A program made the position numbers and the translations under genes. The notes beneath the pieces are model-generated. The model saw only the letters and a list, made by a program, of their open reading frames with translations, searched no databases and was not told the origin of the DNA. A stretch of DNA of 64,000 bases, from the NCBI GenBank assembly GCA_022822725.1, contig JAJEAN010000007.1:2057045-2121044 (forward strand). The letters run 5' to 3'. Below, one piece after another: positions 8,969-19,503 of this stretch (the stretch's first letter is position 1; every line of letters begins with the position of its first letter). The stretch is from Candidatus Latescibacterota bacterium (lineage in GTDB: Bacteria; JAAXHH01).

Positions 8969-9811
8969 ATGGTTATGGGATATCGATTGACCGAGCAGCA
9001 ACTCGCCTTCTTCGACACCTTCGGATACCTGGGATTCCCGGGTCTGCTTTCTGATCGTATCGACGAGATCATCAACGACTTCGAGGAGGTATGGACCGGG
9101 CGTGGAGGCGGGCACAACGGACGGCCCCATGACGGCAAGGAACGCTCCTGCATCGTACCCTTCATCGACCAGCATGAACGCCTATCCTCGCTGCTGGACG
9201 ACGACCGGATCAGGGGAATCGCAACCAGTCTGCTGGGAGAAGATTTCAACTACATGGGCAGCGACGGCAACTACTACGCCGGCGACACGAGGTGGCACTC
9301 GGACGGATGGCATCCTGAAATCCTGCATATCAAGATCGCCTTCTACCTTGATACGTTGACGCGGGATACCGGCTGTCTGCGCGTCATTCCCGGAAGCCAC
9401 AAGCGGGATGATGTCTACGGAGCGTCCTTGCAGGAGAACGTCGGTGAGAGTTCGACCTTGTGGGATACAGCGCCACGGGATGTGCCGGCGATGGCACTGG
9501 AGACCCGGCCGGGCGACATCGTCTGTTTCAACCACAATACCAAGCACGCCTCGTTCGGCGGCGGCGTTCGGCGGCGGATGTTTACCATGAACCTTTGCCA
9601 GCGCTATCCCGAGCGTCTCGTCCCGGAACTGCGCGATTACATCAGCGGCGCTTCCCGCTTCTGGCTGGTCGAGGCGTACGGCCCCGCGATGATGCGAACC
9701 GCTTCTCCCGACCGCATGCGTCACCTCGAACAGGTCATGGCCAACGACGATCACCTGCCGGAATTGAGCCGTAAGGCCAGGGAAACCATGAGCGAGCCGT
9801 CTCGGGGCTGA
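8969..9811 (+). CDS. Phytanoyl-CoA dioxygenase (PhyH) family Fe(II)/2-oxoglutarate oxygenase
   Basis: This 280-residue protein has the double-stranded beta-helix iron site: the HxD motif in RWHSDGWHPE, the distal His in NHNTKHASFGGG and the 2-oxoglutarate-binding Arg in RRRMFTMN. The sequence LTRDTGCLRVIPGSHK is the family signature. PhyH enzymes hydroxylate small molecules; the substrate here is unknown. The start at 8969 or the Met two codons later both follow an AGGAG site at 8961-8965, and the second has the better spacing. It ends five bases from the convergent creatininase gene. Confidence 0.88.
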   Translation: MVMGYRLTEQQLAFFDTFGYLGFPGLLSDRIDEIINDFEEVWTGRGGGHNGRPHDGKERSCIVPFIDQHERLSSLLDDDRIRGIATSLLGEDFNYMGSDGNYYAGDTRWHSDGWHPEILHIKIAFYLDTLTRDTGCLRVIPGSHKRDDVYGASLQENVGESSTLWDTAPRDVPAMALETRPGDIVCFNHNTKHASFGGGVRRRMFTMNLCQRYPERLVPELRDYISGASRFWLVEAYGPAMMRTASPDRMRHLEQVMANDDHLPELSRKARETMSEPSRG

Positions 9812-9815
9812 TCCC

Positions 9816-10670
9816 CTAGGTCATCTTCCACTTCGTATCCGGCACATCCCCGTGCTGGACGCGCCGTGGCAGTATGGGGGTCTGGCGCAACTCCCTGATC
9901 AATTCGATCACCCCGTTGATGGCGGCTTCCAGGAACTTCTCCCCCTTCTCCCGTGTCGCCTTCGTGGCGTCCCCCATGACCCCGCTGGGAGAAATCGAGC
10001 TCCAGAAAGGTACCAGGCGGGCGTCGGAGGCATTGGGATGCCCGCCTGCCAGTAGATCGGTCTTGAAACTGTCGGGCAATGGGCTCCGGTTGTCCACGGC
10101 CTTGTCCATGTCGACCAGATCGGGTTTCAGGGCCAGGTAGAGAGACGTCTCGTATTCCCCGCCGTGGGAGGTCCCGCCGTAGTCCGAATCGCGCAATTCC
10201 GCCCCCGTCTCCCTGGCCTGCCGCAGTCCCCAGTGATTGGCGCTGGCGCACAGGATGCGGCCCTCGAAATCTATGACGGACAGGCGCGCGGCCAGGTCCA
10301 GGGGCGAGGTGTTGCTCCCATGGCCGTTGATGATCAGGATGCGCTTGAACCCGTGATAGGCCAGACTGCAGCATACGTCACGGACATAGTTGATGAAGGT
10401 GTCCCACCGGATAGTGATCGTGCCGTGGAAATCCATGTGATGGGGGCTGTATCCGTGGGTCACCGGCGGGGCGAGGACGACCTCTTCGGGTATCCGGGCG
10501 GCGGCGCGCCTGCAGATCTCCGTCGCCAGTACTACGTCGACGTCCACGGGCAGGTGTGGTCCATGGTCCTCGTAGGTGGCGACCGGCAGCAAGGCAACCC
10601 GATCCTGGGCGGCCGCGTCCCTGATCTCGTTCCAGATCATCTCCGCGTAGTCATACTTCCGCGATGCCAT
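9816..10670 (-). CDS. Creatininase-family amidohydrolase at the end of the hut operon
   Basis: The metal ligands of the creatininase fold are present: Glu and His in TYEDHGPHLPVDVD plus the following Asp, His in NGHGSN, and the Glu region TSHGGEYETS. Family members cleave small amides and lactams (creatinine, mycofactocin precursor), and the archaeal member ArfB is a deformylase. The gene lies 58 bp after hutF on the same strand and has a strong AAGGAGG site. The operon lacks the N-formylglutamate deformylase HutG, so this enzyme is a good candidate to finish the pathway. That function is inference; the family call is firm. Confidence 0.85.
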   Translation of the reverse strand: MASRKYDYAEMIWNEIRDAAAQDRVALLPVATYEDHGPHLPVDVDVVLATEICRRAAARIPEEVVLAPPVTHGYSPHHMDFHGTITIRWDTFINYVRDVCCSLAYHGFKRILIINGHGSNTSPLDLAARLSVIDFEGRILCASANHWGLRQARETGAELRDSDYGGTSHGGEYETSLYLALKPDLVDMDKAVDNRSPLPDSFKTDLLAGGHPNASDARLVPFWSSISPSGVMGDATKATREKGEKFLEAAINGVIELIRELRQTPILPRRVQHGDVPDTKWKMT

Positions 10671-10728
10671 TAAGGCCTCCTTATGTTGCGTGTACAGGAT
10701 AAACCGGTTGGTTCAATACAGGCGGGAC

Positions 10729-11976
10729 TCAGATCATCTCAAGGTATTGCAGCGATGCACGGTACTGGTTCAGCGTCTCTTCATGCCGGTCGTGACGGCC
10801 CTCGGCGATTACCTGCTTCCCCGCTACCGATACGGATTTCACCGCCCGCGGCGTGGCGCCGAAGAGTACCGCGTCGGACGCGAGTTCCGGATCGATGGCG
10901 GCAATGGATGGATCATCGCGATCCAGGCAGACCCGGTCCTCCCTCCACTGACCATCGAAGCCACAGGCCGCGTATCCCTGCTTCGTGGCGGCGTCCAACA
11001 GATCCGGTCCCTCCGCCGCGGCGTGGCGCATCTCCAGGCGGGACCGTTCGTCCAGTTCCACCGCCCGGACTTCCTCGAAGGCGTTCTCGCCGGCGTGGCT
11101 GTCCACTCCGACGCAGAGGCGCGCGCCGGCGCACAAGAGACCGGACGTGGTCGGCAGGCCGTCGCCCAGGTCCCGCTCCGTGGTGCGGCATATGCAGACG
11201 AATGACCGGTTGTCGCCGAGTGCCGCCACTTCCGCTTCATCCAGGTGCGTGGCGTGTACGGCCACGAAACGGGAGGACAGCAGGCCTTCTCCGGACAGGA
11301 GCGCGACAGGTGTAGTGCCATGCTCCGCCTTGCATTCCTCCAGCTCGCCCCGTTGTTCGCAGACGTGCATGTGAAAGGGCAGCCCGTTTGCTACCGCGTA
11401 GGCGGCCAGCGTGCGGATCTGGGGCAGGGGAACCGCGCGGACACTATGCGCGGCCGCAGCTACGGCTACATTCGGGTCATCCGCGTAGCGCGACCTCAGC
11501 AGGTCGAGGTCCATCAGCACCTCGTCGACCGAGGGATCGATGAACCGTTCCTGCGCCGGCGCCGCGGACTGCTCGTAACCGGCGCGCAGGTAGGCGGTGC
11601 GGATGAGGCAGATGCGGATCCCGACGTCTCGTGCCGCCCGGACCACGGCGTCCGCCAGTTCGAGGCGGTCGGCATAGGGACGGCCGCCCGGACCGTGGTG
11701 AACGTAATGAAATTCACCGACGGCCGTTACCCCGGACATGGCCAGTTCCGTGTAGGCGAATCGTGAAATCGCGTACAGGTCGTCGGGACGGAGCCGCTCG
11801 GCCAGGCGGTACATCTCCTCCCGCCAGCCCCTGAAGGTCCCCGCCCGGGTCGCGCGGCGCTGGGTCCTGCCGCGCAGCGCCCGCTGGAAGGCGTGGGAAT
11901 GGGCCGTGGCCAGGCCGGGCATAACCCAGCGGCCATCAACGTATCGAATCGCAGGCGCGTCTTGCTCCGGATTCAT
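10729..11976 (-). CDS. hutF: Formimidoylglutamate deiminase
   Basis: This amidohydrolase-superfamily protein converts N-formimino-L-glutamate to N-formyl-L-glutamate and ammonia. It shows ATAHSHAFQRALRG (the HxH metal site and the HutF signature), FHMHVCEQ, HATHLDE and GVDSHAGENAFEE (catalytic Asp region). At 415 residues it is somewhat shorter than typical HutF (about 450), because the N-terminal beta-sandwich is brief. The start codon overlaps the hutI stop by four bases (ATGA), indicating translational coupling. It belongs to the minus-strand hut operon. Confidence 0.9.
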   Translation of the reverse strand: MNPEQDAPAIRYVDGRWVMPGLATAHSHAFQRALRGRTQRRATRAGTFRGWREEMYRLAERLRPDDLYAISRFAYTELAMSGVTAVGEFHYVHHGPGGRPYADRLELADAVVRAARDVGIRICLIRTAYLRAGYEQSAAPAQERFIDPSVDEVLMDLDLLRSRYADDPNVAVAAAAHSVRAVPLPQIRTLAAYAVANGLPFHMHVCEQRGELEECKAEHGTTPVALLSGEGLLSSRFVAVHATHLDEAEVAALGDNRSFVCICRTTERDLGDGLPTTSGLLCAGARLCVGVDSHAGENAFEEVRAVELDERSRLEMRHAAAEGPDLLDAATKQGYAACGFDGQWREDRVCLDRDDPSIAAIDPELASDAVLFGATPRAVKSVSVAGKQVIAEGRHDRHEETLNQYRASLQYLEMI

Positions 11977-13247
11977 GGGTTCAGCACCTGTCCGTTCTTG
12001 ATCACGGTTAGCACCGGGTTGCCCCCGAAGAAATAGGGGATGTGCCGGTAATCGCCTTCTTTCAGGATCAGGATATCGGCCCGTTTGCCGACTTCAATGG
12101 AGCCTGTTACGTCCCCCTGGCCGATGGCGAAAGCCGCGTTGATCGTGGAAGCGTTCAGCGCCTCCGCGGGGGTGAACCGCTGGTACCTGCAGGCGATGGC
12201 CATGACCGCGGGCATGGACGGACAGGGGGCCGAACCGGGATTGAGGTCGGTGGCAAGGGCCACGACGGCGCCGGCGTCCATCATTGCCCGTCCGTCTGCG
12301 AATTCCGCCATGCCCAGGTTGAAATTCACGGCCGGCAGCAGGACGGCGGCGGTATCGGATCCGGCAATCATCTCGATGCCCTCCCGGTCCGTCACATCGA
12401 GATGATCCACGGACGACGCGCCGAGTTCGAGGGCCATGGCGACGCCGCCTGAATCGTTGAACTGGTCCACGTGCATCTTGGCCCTCAAACCGGATGCAAT
12501 CCCGGCCTCCAGCACGCGGCGGGACTGGTCGAGGTCGAAGGCGTGATCCTCGCAGAACACGTCGATGAACATGGGCACGCCGCGGTCCGCGAACCGGGAG
12601 GAACCGTACCAGTCCGTCACTTCCGGCAGGATCTCGCCGATCACGCTGCGCGTGTATGCTTCGGCATCCCCTTCGAACTCCGGTGGGACCGCGTGCGCGC
12701 CCAGGAACGTGGGCACGATGTCGCAGGGATGGACCCGGTCGAGTGCGTCGATTACCCGGAGCATTTTGAGTTCGTCGTCCACGTTCAGGCCGTATCCGGT
12801 CTTGATCTCCACGGTCGTGGCGCCCAGCGCGAGCATCTCGTCGAGACGGCCGGCGGCCGATGTCACGAGTTCATCCTCGGACACGGCCCTCGTGTGCTTT
12901 ACGGTATTGACGATTCCACCGCCCTCGGCCATGATCTCAAGGTAGGAGGCCCCCCTGATCCGCATTTCGAATTCCGCGGCGCGGTCTCCGCCGAAGACGG
13001 TGTGAGTGTGGGCGTCGACGAATCCGGGACAAAGGGACCGGCCACGGCAATCGATGGTGCGGTCCGCCTTGAACTTCCCCTCGAGCGCGTGGCTGGGACC
13101 GACCGCTACGATCCGGCCGTCGCGCACCGCCACCGACCCGTGCTCGAACTCCTGTACCGATGCCATGTCCTGGCCGCGCCTGGGTGCGCCGGATGCACAG
13201 GTCACCACTTGTTCCGCGTTGTGGAGGTAAAGGTCAGCAGGGGTCAT
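11973..13247 (-). CDS. hutI: Imidazolonepropionase
   Basis: This 424-residue enzyme hydrolyses imidazolone-5-propionate to formiminoglutamate, the third step of histidine degradation. Visible motifs are FVDAHTHTVFGGDR (metal HxH), the conserved GYG in VEIKTGYGLNVDDE, AKMHVDQFNDSGG, SVDHLDVTD and ALATDLNPGSAPCPSM (catalytic Asp). Its length is normal for HutI. It lies 138 bp downstream of hutH, across a repeat-filled spacer, and overlaps hutF by 4 bp. No strong ribosome-binding site is visible at 13247. Confidence 0.95.
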   Translation of the reverse strand: MTPADLYLHNAEQVVTCASGAPRRGQDMASVQEFEHGSVAVRDGRIVAVGPSHALEGKFKADRTIDCRGRSLCPGFVDAHTHTVFGGDRAAEFEMRIRGASYLEIMAEGGGIVNTVKHTRAVSEDELVTSAAGRLDEMLALGATTVEIKTGYGLNVDDELKMLRVIDALDRVHPCDIVPTFLGAHAVPPEFEGDAEAYTRSVIGEILPEVTDWYGSSRFADRGVPMFIDVFCEDHAFDLDQSRRVLEAGIASGLRAKMHVDQFNDSGGVAMALELGASSVDHLDVTDREGIEMIAGSDTAAVLLPAVNFNLGMAEFADGRAMMDAGAVVALATDLNPGSAPCPSMPAVMAIACRYQRFTPAEALNASTINAAFAIGQGDVTGSIEVGKRADILILKEGDYRHIPYFFGGNPVLTVIKNGQVLNP

Positions 13248-13318
13248 TTAGTGATCCTAAACCTGGGATGTGCGGCGTTGGGTGTAATGAACGATTCCGG
13301 GAAGAGCACCGAACCCGG

Positions 13319-13392
13319 CGCGACGGCTCAGTCCGATGCAGGACCATACGGCTCAGTCTGACGCGAGGCCACACGGCGCGACGGCTCAGTCC
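13319..13392. repeat. Stop-anchored imperfect repeats between hutH and hutI
   Basis: Three copies of a unit containing ACGGCTCAGTC occur at 13319-13334, 13348-13358 and 13377-13392. The last contains the complement of the hutH stop codon (13386-13388). Read on the minus strand each copy is CTGAGCCGT, so every copy keeps a TGA. Spacing is 25-33 bp. The spacer between hutH and hutI is otherwise empty. Confidence 0.75.
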
Positions 13393-14969
13393 AGCGTGGG
13401 GCCGGGTATCTCCACTTTCTCCCCTACAGCGGCGATGATCCCGCCGGCCGCGACCAACCCCCGCACGGCCTCTATCATCGGCGCGAGCGGCCTGTCGCGG
13501 TCCAGGAAGGGCACGTGCCCGCGAATCAACCGGTACGCCGGGTCGGTACCGCGCCCCAGGCCTTCCGCGGTAACGCCGGGCGCCCTGCACCGGAAATCGA
13601 TGGCCTGGGTCGCGGCGATCAGTTCGATGGCGACGATGGCCTCCAGGTTCTCCACGACCTGAAGGGTATGATGGACCGTCGCCGCGCCCATGCTCACGTG
13701 GTCTTCCGTGTTGGCGCCGCTCGGGATGGAATCCGCGCTGGCGGGATGGGCAAAAACTTTGTTCTCCGACGCCAGGGCCGCCGCCGTGTACTGGGCGAGC
13801 ATCAGTCCGCTTTCCAGGCCGCCGTGGTCCGTGAGGAACATGGGCAAAATGCCTTCATTGGAATCGGCATCCACGAGCCGGGCCGTACGCCGCTCGCTCA
13901 TGTTGCCCATGTCAACGAGTGCGAGCTTCATGCTGTCCATGGCCACGGCGATGGGTTCGCCGTGGAAGTTGCCCGCGCTGATGATCTCCGCGTCTTCGGA
14001 CCCGTCCCCGGCGAATACCAGGGGATTGTCGTTCGCGGCGTTCAGCTCGATGTTGATCATCCACCGGGCGTAGTCGATCGTGTCTCTGACCGCGCCGTGT
14101 ACCTGGGGCACGCAGCGCAGCGTGTAGGGGTCCTGTACGTTGCCGGGATCGTCAGTGCGAAGCAGGCGGCTGCCGTGCAGTATGTCCCGCAGGAACGCCG
14201 CGCAGGCGACCTGCCTGGGATGGGGCCGGATGGCGTGCACACGGGCGTCGTACGCGCGGTCGGTGCCGACCAGCGCTTCCAGGGTCAGTGCGGCCGCGAT
14301 ATCCGCCGTAAGCGCGAGATTGGTCGCCCGGTGTACCAGCAGGGCGCCGAGTCCGGCCATGAGGGTCGTGCCGTTGGTGAGGGCCAGTCCCTCTTTGGCC
14401 TTCAGGACTACCGGATCGAGCCCCGCCTCCCGCAGGGCTGCCGCGCCGTCGAGCCGCCGGGACCGGTATATGGCCTCGCCTTCGCCGATCAGCACCAGGG
14501 ACATGTGCGCCAGGGTCGCAAGGTCTCCGCTCGCGCCGAGGGAACCCCGGCCGGGTATGCAGGGATGGACGCCCTCGTTCAGCATGTCCACCAGCAACTG
14601 CACGACTTCGGGCCTGATACCCGAGTAGCCCATGGCCAGCGTATTCGCCCGGACGACCAGCATGGCGCGTACGGTCTCCTCGTCCAGCTCGGGACCGGCG
14701 CCGGCCGCGTGACTCCGAATGAGGTTGAGCTGTAATTCGGCGACCTGCTCCGGAGAGATCAACTTGTCCTTGAACCGGCCGAATCCGGTGGTGATCCCGT
14801 AGGCGACCCTGCCCTCCGACACCAGCCGGTCCACCACCGCCCGGGAGCGTATCATGCCGGGGAGCGCATCGGGATGTACCGCTACAGGGCGGCCCTTCGC
14901 GACCGCGACGACCTCGTCGATGGAAAGGTTGTAACCCGTGAGGGCCAGGACTTCCTGGGAGCGATCCAT
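13386..14969 (-). CDS. hutH: Histidine ammonia-lyase
   Basis: This 527-residue protein catalyses histidine to trans-urocanate plus ammonia. The Ala-Ser-Gly triad that self-cyclises to the MIO cofactor is in GSLGASGDLATLAHMSL (about residue 145). The YGITTGFG motif near the N-terminus and NDNPLVF further on are also diagnostic of the HAL family. Its length is normal (about 510). It begins 22 bp after the hutU stop on the same strand. The final codons and stop lie inside a short tandem repeat that continues downstream. Confidence 0.96.
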   Translation of the reverse strand: MDRSQEVLALTGYNLSIDEVVAVAKGRPVAVHPDALPGMIRSRAVVDRLVSEGRVAYGITTGFGRFKDKLISPEQVAELQLNLIRSHAAGAGPELDEETVRAMLVVRANTLAMGYSGIRPEVVQLLVDMLNEGVHPCIPGRGSLGASGDLATLAHMSLVLIGEGEAIYRSRRLDGAAALREAGLDPVVLKAKEGLALTNGTTLMAGLGALLVHRATNLALTADIAAALTLEALVGTDRAYDARVHAIRPHPRQVACAAFLRDILHGSRLLRTDDPGNVQDPYTLRCVPQVHGAVRDTIDYARWMINIELNAANDNPLVFAGDGSEDAEIISAGNFHGEPIAVAMDSMKLALVDMGNMSERRTARLVDADSNEGILPMFLTDHGGLESGLMLAQYTAAALASENKVFAHPASADSIPSGANTEDHVSMGAATVHHTLQVVENLEAIVAIELIAATQAIDFRCRAPGVTAEGLGRGTDPAYRLIRGHVPFLDRDRPLAPMIEAVRGLVAAGGIIAAVGEKVEIPGPTLD

Positions 14970-14991
14970 ACCCGGCCGATGCCTTCCGGAC

Positions 14992-16629
<1,638 letters not shown>

Positions 16630-16649
16630 GATTCGTTCCAGACCGGAAC

Positions 16650-17324
16650 TTACGCGTTCTTCTCCCGGTTCTTCCATTTTTCGTAGGTGAAGTCGGGGCT
16701 GTTGATCATGTCGAAATGGGACCGTTCCCAGTTCCTGATCTCATGCGCCTTTCTCAAGGTGTCTTCCGCGATGTCGAGGGGAATCTTCACCACGCCGTCC
16801 ACGTCGGCGAGCAGCAGGTCGCCGGTCTGCACAAGCAGCTGCCCGGCCACAAGAGGCCGGCCGACGGCCCGCACGTTGAAAGGACCGTGGCCGGATACCG
16901 TGCCGATGCCCCAGATGGGCAGGCCCGCCCCCCGGATGCCCTCGAGGTCGCGGACACAGCCCTCCACCACGGCGCCCACCACGCCGAGTTTGCGGTGGAT
17001 ATGCGCCATGCCGTCGCCGAAGAGGGCGGCGCGCTTCGGACGGGTGTCCACGTCTTTCATCACCGCGATCATGGGACCCGGCGTCTCGTTCAGCACGTCG
17101 TAATAGTCGGACCAGCTCATATTGGGCGGTGTGGCGTCCAGCGGGGTGACCTCGGAAGTTACGGCGTACCCGACCACCGCGCCAAACTCAGGCGTCAGAT
17201 ACTGAATCTCCGGACCGGTGTAATCGTCGTTCGAAACACCCTGTACCTTTTCCACGGCGTTGTAGACCGTGGCCGAGTCGAATCCGGCCAGACCGGTCAA
17301 TATGGATTGTTCCACGCGGGTCAT
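16650..17324 (-). CDS. RraA-family protein (aldolase-like) heading the hut operon
   Basis: This 224-residue protein belongs to the RraA / 4-hydroxy-4-methyl-2-oxoglutarate aldolase superfamily. It contains [20 protein letters not shown] followed by CVRD, the region that carries the metal and pyruvate-binding residues in the aldolases. It also has [19 protein letters not shown], the family's C-terminal signature. RraA homologues range from RNase E regulators to oxaloacetate decarboxylases and aldolases, so the activity is open. It is the first gene of the hut operon (AAGGAG site upstream of 17324) and sits 20 bp before hutU, which is not a usual partner. Confidence 0.8.
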   Translation of the reverse strand: MTRVEQSILTGLAGFDSATVYNAVEKVQGVSNDDYTGPEIQYLTPEFGAVVGYAVTSEVTPLDATPPNMSWSDYYDVLNETPGPMIAVMKDVDTRPKRAALFGDGMAHIHRKLGVVGAVVEGCVRDLEGIRGAGLPIWGIGTVSGHGPFNVRAVGRPLVAGQLLVQTGDLLLADVDGVVKIPLDIAEDTLRKAHEIRNWERSHFDMINSPDFTYEKWKNREKNA

Positions 17325-17672
17325 CCCGGTAGCTCCTTAAATTTGAAGGAAATATAGAATTTCGACGTATAAAGAACCGTCGCGAGAGGCAGGATAGTTG
17401 ACCTTCGTCCCTTGAGCCTAAAATCGATAGGAGAAGGTTATAAATCAAGGGAAATACGCCGATGACGCACGCTCTTCGAGTCCGGTCGCGGCACCCGGAT
17501 CGCCTGGTCCACCTGGTCGCCACACCGGGCTTCTCGCCGATCTTTACACCGGACTCCACGCATCGCCAGGTCGATGTAAATGCGTTGACACGAGCACGTA
17601 TTTACGGCATTTTCTCTGTGCGTAGCCAATTCACTGGCATAACAGAACAAGAACCGTTTTCAGGAGGTATCT
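17325..17672. promoter_or_regulatory. Divergent intergenic region between the hut operon and the DUF2911 gene
   Basis: This 348 bp stretch has no convincing gene. It must hold the minus-strand hut operon promoter and the plus-strand promoter of the DUF2911 gene. A TTGACA at 17585-17590 with a poor -10 (CATTTT, 17 bp spacer) could serve the latter. A strong AGGAGG ribosome-binding site lies at 17661-17666. I see no recognisable HutC operator. Confidence 0.35.
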
Positions 17673-18233
17673 ATGCTTCGCATTACCCGTTTGATCGGCG
17701 GCCTGGTCCTTGCCCTGGCCTTGACTTCCCTGGGCAGCGGGATCGCCGATGCACAAACGACCATGCCCTCGGGCGGTGAAGAAATGGACCCCGGCCGGGG
17801 CATGACTGAAGTCGCGCTGTCGGGCGGCAAGGTGTCCATCGAATACGGCCGTCCCGAGATGAAGGGCAGGGACATGCTCGCCATGGCGCCTGATGGATTC
17901 GTCTGGCGCTTCGGCAGCAACAAATCCACCACCTTCACGACGGAAGCCGATCTCATGTTCGGCGATATGACACTGGCAAAAGGCGAATACAGTGCCTGGA
18001 TCAAGCACGTGGAAGGTGATTCCTGGTCGCTGATATTAAATAGCGAAGTGGGGATCTGGGGCGCGCCGGGTGCCAGCCGGGAAAACGACGTGCTGGAAGT
18101 GCCGCTGAGTTACGGCACCGGCGACGAATCGGTGGAGCGCCTTACCGTGGAGCTTGGGGATTCGGATGGGATGGGCAATCTGTCCGTCTCGTGGGGAACC
18201 CACCGGCTCATGGGCAGTTTCTCGGCCAAGTAG
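17673..18233 (+). CDS. Secreted DUF2911 protein
   Basis: The 186-residue protein has a Sec signal peptide (hydrophobic residues 7-22, cleavage likely after GIADA). The mature part matches the DUF2911 family: KVSIEYGRPEMKGRDML, GFVWRFGSNKSTTFTTEADL and LAKGEYSAWI. The family is common in FCB-group bacteria, and its function is unknown. A strong AGGAGG site six bases before the ATG fixes the start. The gene is monocistronic and ends about 45 bp before a clear intrinsic terminator. Confidence 0.85.
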   Translation: MLRITRLIGGLVLALALTSLGSGIADAQTTMPSGGEEMDPGRGMTEVALSGGKVSIEYGRPEMKGRDMLAMAPDGFVWRFGSNKSTTFTTEADLMFGDMTLAKGEYSAWIKHVEGDSWSLILNSEVGIWGAPGASRENDVLEVPLSYGTGDESVERLTVELGDSDGMGNLSVSWGTHRLMGSFSAK

Positions 18234-18279
18234 TTTTCGCCGCGGCAATCACACGCGGCAATCGCGCGATGTAATATTC

Positions 18280-18312
18280 AAAGGGACAGGTGCGTTACGC
18301 CTGTCCCTTTTT
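18280..18312. terminator. Intrinsic (probably bidirectional) terminator
   Basis: A perfect 11-bp stem (AAAGGGACAGG at 18280-18290, CCTGTCCCTTT at 18300-18310) with a 9-nt loop is followed by a T-run. The stem begins with AAA, so it also gives a short U-tract on the minus strand. It lies between the convergent DUF2911 and dehydrogenase genes and can serve both. Confidence 0.9.
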
Positions 18313-18325
18313 CATTTCCGAAGAT

Positions 18326-19384
18326 TTACCACTGCTCGGGATTCAGGCCGACCCGCGTCCCGGCTTCCTCTATTTGCCGCCAGGTGGTCTCGTCGATGTT
18401 GATCCCTTCCTGCCGGCGTTTTGCCGCCAGTCGAAACTCCGGTTCGCCCGGAATGAGAATCTCGTCGAATCCCGGCGCCGTCCGGCTGGCTTTCACGTGG
18501 CGGATCAACCCCTCGACTTCCTCGTAGTACCAGTCCGTATCCGTAAAAAAAGAAATGTCGTAGACGGTGAAGAGGACCCCGTTGCTCGATACGGTCTGCT
18601 CTCCCTGTGCGCATCCCTGTCCACTCAGCGCGCCGCCGAGGATCTCCACGAGCAGGCCGAGGCTGTAGCCCTTGTGGGCGACGATGCCGCCCATGGGCAG
18701 GATCGCGCCGTTGGGCGGAGGCCCCTTGATCACCGTTGGGTCGGTAGTGGGATCGCCGTTGTGATCGATCAGCCAGCCCTCGGGCACCTGCACGCCCTTG
18801 TTCGCGGCGACGCGCACCTTGCCCTCCGCGACGACGGAAGTGGTCAGGTCCACCATGACGGGATCGTCGTCCCGGCGGGGGGCCGAGAAGGCGATGGGAT
18901 TGGTGCTGATTCGCCCGTCGATGCCGCCGAAGGGCGGGATCTGGCGTCCGAATCGGCCCGCATTGACGAAGGCCAGCCCGATCAACCCCTCCCGGGCCGC
19001 CATGAGCGGATAGGCGCCAACACGACCCACGTGGCTGGTGCGCCGGAGGGTTACCGTGGCCGAACCGTGCTCCCGCGCCTTCTTCATGGCCAGTTGCATG
19101 GCGAAGGTTCCGCCCACCTGGCCGAGTGCGCCTCCGTTGTCCACCAGGGCGGTGCATGGACTCTCCCTCAGGATCTGCACGTCCGCCCTGGCCTTGAACC
19201 GGCCCTCGTCCTTGATGGCCTTGACGTATTCCGGGATCCGGATGGCGCCGTGGGAATCATGGCCGAACAGATTGGAATCCACGAGGTGGTCCACCACGCT
19301 GCGCGCGTCGTCCTCCGTGCAGCCGGCCGCCTCCATCACTTCGCAGCCGATTCTATGCAGTTTCTCGGGAGAAATTACTGGCAT
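18326..19384 (-). CDS. Malate/L-lactate/ureidoglycolate dehydrogenase family oxidoreductase
   Basis: This 352-residue protein belongs to the Ldh_2 fold (sulfolactate, ureidoglycolate and malate dehydrogenases), which is unrelated to classic malate dehydrogenases. Typical motifs are DSNLFGHDSHGAIRIPEY (catalytic His region), TVTLRRTSHVGRVGAYP, GRISTNPIAFSAPR and HKGYSLGLLVEILGG. It is predicted to oxidise a 2-hydroxyacid with NAD(P)+. It lies last in a minus-strand block with a D-2-hydroxyacid dehydrogenase, a transporter and an amidohydrolase, which suggests catabolism of an imported compound. A GGAAG site precedes 19384. Confidence 0.88.
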   Translation of the reverse strand: MPVISPEKLHRIGCEVMEAAGCTEDDARSVVDHLVDSNLFGHDSHGAIRIPEYVKAIKDEGRFKARADVQILRESPCTALVDNGGALGQVGGTFAMQLAMKKAREHGSATVTLRRTSHVGRVGAYPLMAAREGLIGLAFVNAGRFGRQIPPFGGIDGRISTNPIAFSAPRRDDDPVMVDLTTSVVAEGKVRVAANKGVQVPEGWLIDHNGDPTTDPTVIKGPPPNGAILPMGGIVAHKGYSLGLLVEILGGALSGQGCAQGEQTVSSNGVLFTVYDISFFTDTDWYYEEVEGLIRHVKASRTAPGFDEILIPGEPEFRLAAKRRQEGINIDETTWRQIEEAGTRVGLNPEQW

Positions 19385-19503
19385 TATCTTCCTTTCCTGG
19401 TCTTAGCCGCGGTCTGTGTCCGGTGCGGTGATCTGCTTACGACGTGATTTCGGGTGGATCCGGCCGCGTCGGGTACCGGCCTGCACGGCAGCATCGGACC
19501 CTT

